Below, piece after piece: positions 62,357-64,000 of a DNA stretch of 64,000 nucleotides. The notes beneath the pieces are model-generated. The model did not search any database and had not been told where the DNA came from. It worked only from the letters and a program-made list of their open reading frames with translations. Origin of the DNA: Pseudopedobacter saltans DSM 12145 (GTDB lineage: Bacteria > Bacteroidota > Bacteroidia > Sphingobacteriales > Sphingobacteriaceae); assembly GCF_000190735.1 (NCBI RefSeq), contig NC_015177.1, positions 3,038,001 through 3,102,000 of the forward strand, in the 5' to 3' direction. Made by a program: the position numbers and the translations under genes. Position 1 is the first letter of the stretch, and each line of letters opens with the position of its first letter.

Positions 62357-63826
62357 TTATTTTGCGTAATCAGCTTGGTTAACACTATCAAATTTGGTTA
62401 AAGACTCTTTATAGTATTCAACCTCCTCTGGTTTAAGGACTCCTTTTTCAATTAACGCTTTCTTACTTTGTTCTGAAGATGATTTCACTAGTAATTTAAC
62501 CTCTGCCATTGCTACGGAAGGTAACACTCTAATGAATAATAAGAACAAGGTAAAGAATACACCTATTGAACCAATAAACAGACTAATATCAACCCAGGTT
62601 GGATAGAACATTGCCCAGCTTGAAGGAATATAGTCTCTATGTAATGAAGTTACGATAATTACAAAACGTTCGAACCACATACCAATGTTCACAACGATGG
62701 ACAGCACCCATGATACCGCGATATTTGTTCTGATTTTAGAGAACCAGAATAACTGTGGCGTAATCACGTTACAAGTCATCATACACCAATAAGCCCATGC
62801 GTAAGGACCTGAGATACGATTCAGAAATGCATATTGCTCATATTCCACACCAGAATACCATGCGATAAACAACTCTGTCAAGTATGCAACACCCACGATA
62901 GAACCTGTCAATACGATAATCTTGTTCATAGATTCGATGTGGAACATTGTGATGTAATTTTCCAAACCTAATACCTTTCTGGTAATCAGCAATAACGTTT
63001 GCACCATAGCAAATCCTGAGAAAATCGCCCCCGCAACGAAATAAGGCGGGAAGATTGTTGTATGCCATCCCGGAATTACCGAAGTAGCAAAGTCAAAGGA
63101 TACAATTGTATGTACGGAAAGTACAAGAGGTGTAGAAAGGCCTGATAAGATCAGACAAACAGCCTCGAAACGTTGCCAGGTTTTCACGGAACCAGTCCAT
63201 CCGAAAGAAAGGATAGAATAAATTCTTCTTTTCAATCCTGTTGCTCTGTCTCTGATAGTTGCGATATCCGGTAATAAACCAATGTACCAGAATAATAATG
63301 ATACAGAGAAATATGTAGAGATCGCAAATACGTCCCAAATTAAAGGCGAGTTAAAGTTAACCCATAAAGATCCGAATTGGTTTGGAAGCGGGAATACGAA
63401 ATGAGCTAACCAAGGACGTCCCATGTGAGCAACAATATAAGTCGCAGCACAGATAACGGCAAAGATAGTCATCGCCTCTGCGGAACGGTTGATAGAGTTT
63501 CTCCAGTTTTGACGGAAAAGTAGTAATACCGCAGAGATTAATGTACCAGCGTGACCAATACCTACCCACCATACGAAACCTGTAATATCCCAAGCCCATC
63601 CAACTGTCTTGTTTAATCCCCAAGCTCCTATACCATACCAAAATGTGTAACTAACACTAAATACCCAAAGCAAAGCTCCTGCTACAGCTACAATGAATCC
63701 TATCCACCAAGCTTTGTTTGGTTTATTTTCTACAGGTAAAAGAACCTCGTCAGAAATTCTTCTGTACGTAATGTCTTTACCGGTTATTAACGGTTCTCTT
63801 AATATCGATTCGTGATGAGATGCCAT
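62357..63826 (-). CDS. actC: Alternative complex III subunit ActC (NrfD-like)
   Basis: A 489-aa NrfD-family membrane protein with ten predicted segments. It shows WWVGIGHAGTLISAVLLLFR, AHMGRPWLAHFVFPLPNQFG and SWVLSIVVNIGMWFERFVII. ActC is thought to provide the quinol site. It is preceded by the actB end (26-bp gap) and followed by actD. Confidence 0.94.
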   Translation of the reverse strand: MASHHESILREPLITGKDITYRRISDEVLLPVENKPNKAWWIGFIVAVAGALLWVFSVSYTFWYGIGAWGLNKTVGWAWDITGFVWWVGIGHAGTLISAVLLLFRQNWRNSINRSAEAMTIFAVICAATYIVAHMGRPWLAHFVFPLPNQFGSLWVNFNSPLIWDVFAISTYFSVSLLFWYIGLLPDIATIRDRATGLKRRIYSILSFGWTGSVKTWQRFEAVCLILSGLSTPLVLSVHTIVSFDFATSVIPGWHTTIFPPYFVAGAIFSGFAMVQTLLLITRKVLGLENYITMFHIESMNKIIVLTGSIVGVAYLTELFIAWYSGVEYEQYAFLNRISGPYAWAYWCMMTCNVITPQLFWFSKIRTNIAVSWVLSIVVNIGMWFERFVIIVTSLHRDYIPSSWAMFYPTWVDISLFIGSIGVFFTLFLLFIRVLPSVAMAEVKLLVKSSSEQSKKALIEKGVLKPEEVEYYKESLTKFDSVNQADYAK

Positions 63827-63852
63827 ATTTTCTTTTTAATAATATCCTAAAA

Positions 63853-64000
63853 TTAAGCCTCTTGTAACCCTGTGTTCGTGATCTTTGTCATATAACCAAC
63901 ACCTGCCTGAACGTTGATCTCTTCTAAAACGTAGTATACTCTTTCGTTTTTAAGCGCTTTCGATACTTCCGAGTTAGGGTCGTTTGCATCACCAAAGATG
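63853..64000 (-). CDS. actB: Alternative complex III subunit ActB, C-terminal fragment (runs off window)
   Basis: Only the last 49 codons are visible, ending VGYMTKITNTGLQEA. The stretch DPNSEVSKALKNERVYYVLE, followed by EINVQAG, matches the C-terminal end of the iron-sulfur part of ActB, where the last ferredoxin-like domain ends with a 'VLEELN' motif. Position directly upstream of actC confirms it. Confidence 0.85.
   Translation of the reverse strand, partial: IFGDANDPNSEVSKALKNERVYYVLEEINVQAGVGYMTKITNTGLQEA

Overview
The window looks like chromosomal DNA of a Bacteroidota bacterium of the Sphingobacteriaceae type (Pedobacter or Pseudopedobacter-like). This is inferred from the AT-rich composition, TAnnTTTG-type -7 promoter boxes, weak or absent Shine-Dalgarno sequences, a large glycan-degradation cluster, hybrid histidine kinases, and an alternative complex III / cytochrome oxidase cluster. 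No rRNA, tRNA or CRISPR array was recognised.

Region 1 (1-23.9 kb, minus strand) is the enzyme arm of a polysaccharide utilisation locus. In order of transcription it has GH3 (PA14), GH10 xylanase, a long GH43-like protein, a GH43 lipoprotein, a double CE1-type esterase, a CE6-type acetylesterase, GH97, GH95, GH31 alpha-xylosidase, GH43-CBM6, GH27 alpha-galactosidase and the start of another GH97. The combination of xylanase, xylosidase/arabinosidase, feruloyl- and acetyl-esterase, alpha-xylosidase, alpha-fucosidase/L-galactosidase and alpha-galactosidase fits a heavily decorated glucuronoarabinoxylan. No SusC/SusD pair or regulator lies in the window. An IS3-family element (about 18.47-19.85 kb) sits between the GH10 and GH43 genes. 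Its orfB is split at an A6G heptamer. Beside its right end is an array of five CCAC boxes at exactly 11-bp spacing.

Region 2 (24.6-32 kb, minus) is a signalling operon: a REC-PAS-kinase, a CHASE3-HAMP-GAF hybrid kinase with three receivers, a lone receiver, CheR, CheB and another receiver. It has no chemoreceptor, CheA or CheW. Region 3 (32-38.7 kb, plus) is a fatty-acid beta-oxidation operon in the fadN-fadA-fadE order, headed by a MarR regulator, with a four-helix-bundle gene flanked by inverted repeats inserted in it. Region 4 (38.9-42.5 kb) has a CbpA/CbpM-type chaperone pair, a Dabb protein, two FKBP lipoproteins and a small secreted protein.

Region 5 (42.5-46.8 kb, minus) is an operon of a predicted catalytically dead S9 peptidase lipoprotein, a sensor kinase and an OmpR-type regulator. 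Region 6 (46.9-49.7 kb, plus) has a TPR protein, a DUF4286 protein and an RfbC-type epimerase. Region 7 (49.7-64 kb, minus) is a respiratory supercluster: ActB (partial), ActC, ActD, ActE, ActF, then oxidase subunits II and I, CtaA, CtaB, two subunit III proteins, subunit IV, a Sco homologue lacking its copper ligands, DUF420 and a small CxxC membrane protein. DUF983, DUF2461 and OmpA-family genes follow it.

The two most unusual items are the pseudo-peptidase coupled to a two-component system (42.5-46.8 kb) and the cysteine-less Sco protein inside the oxidase cluster (52.5-53.2 kb). All family assignments come from reading motifs; no database search was run.
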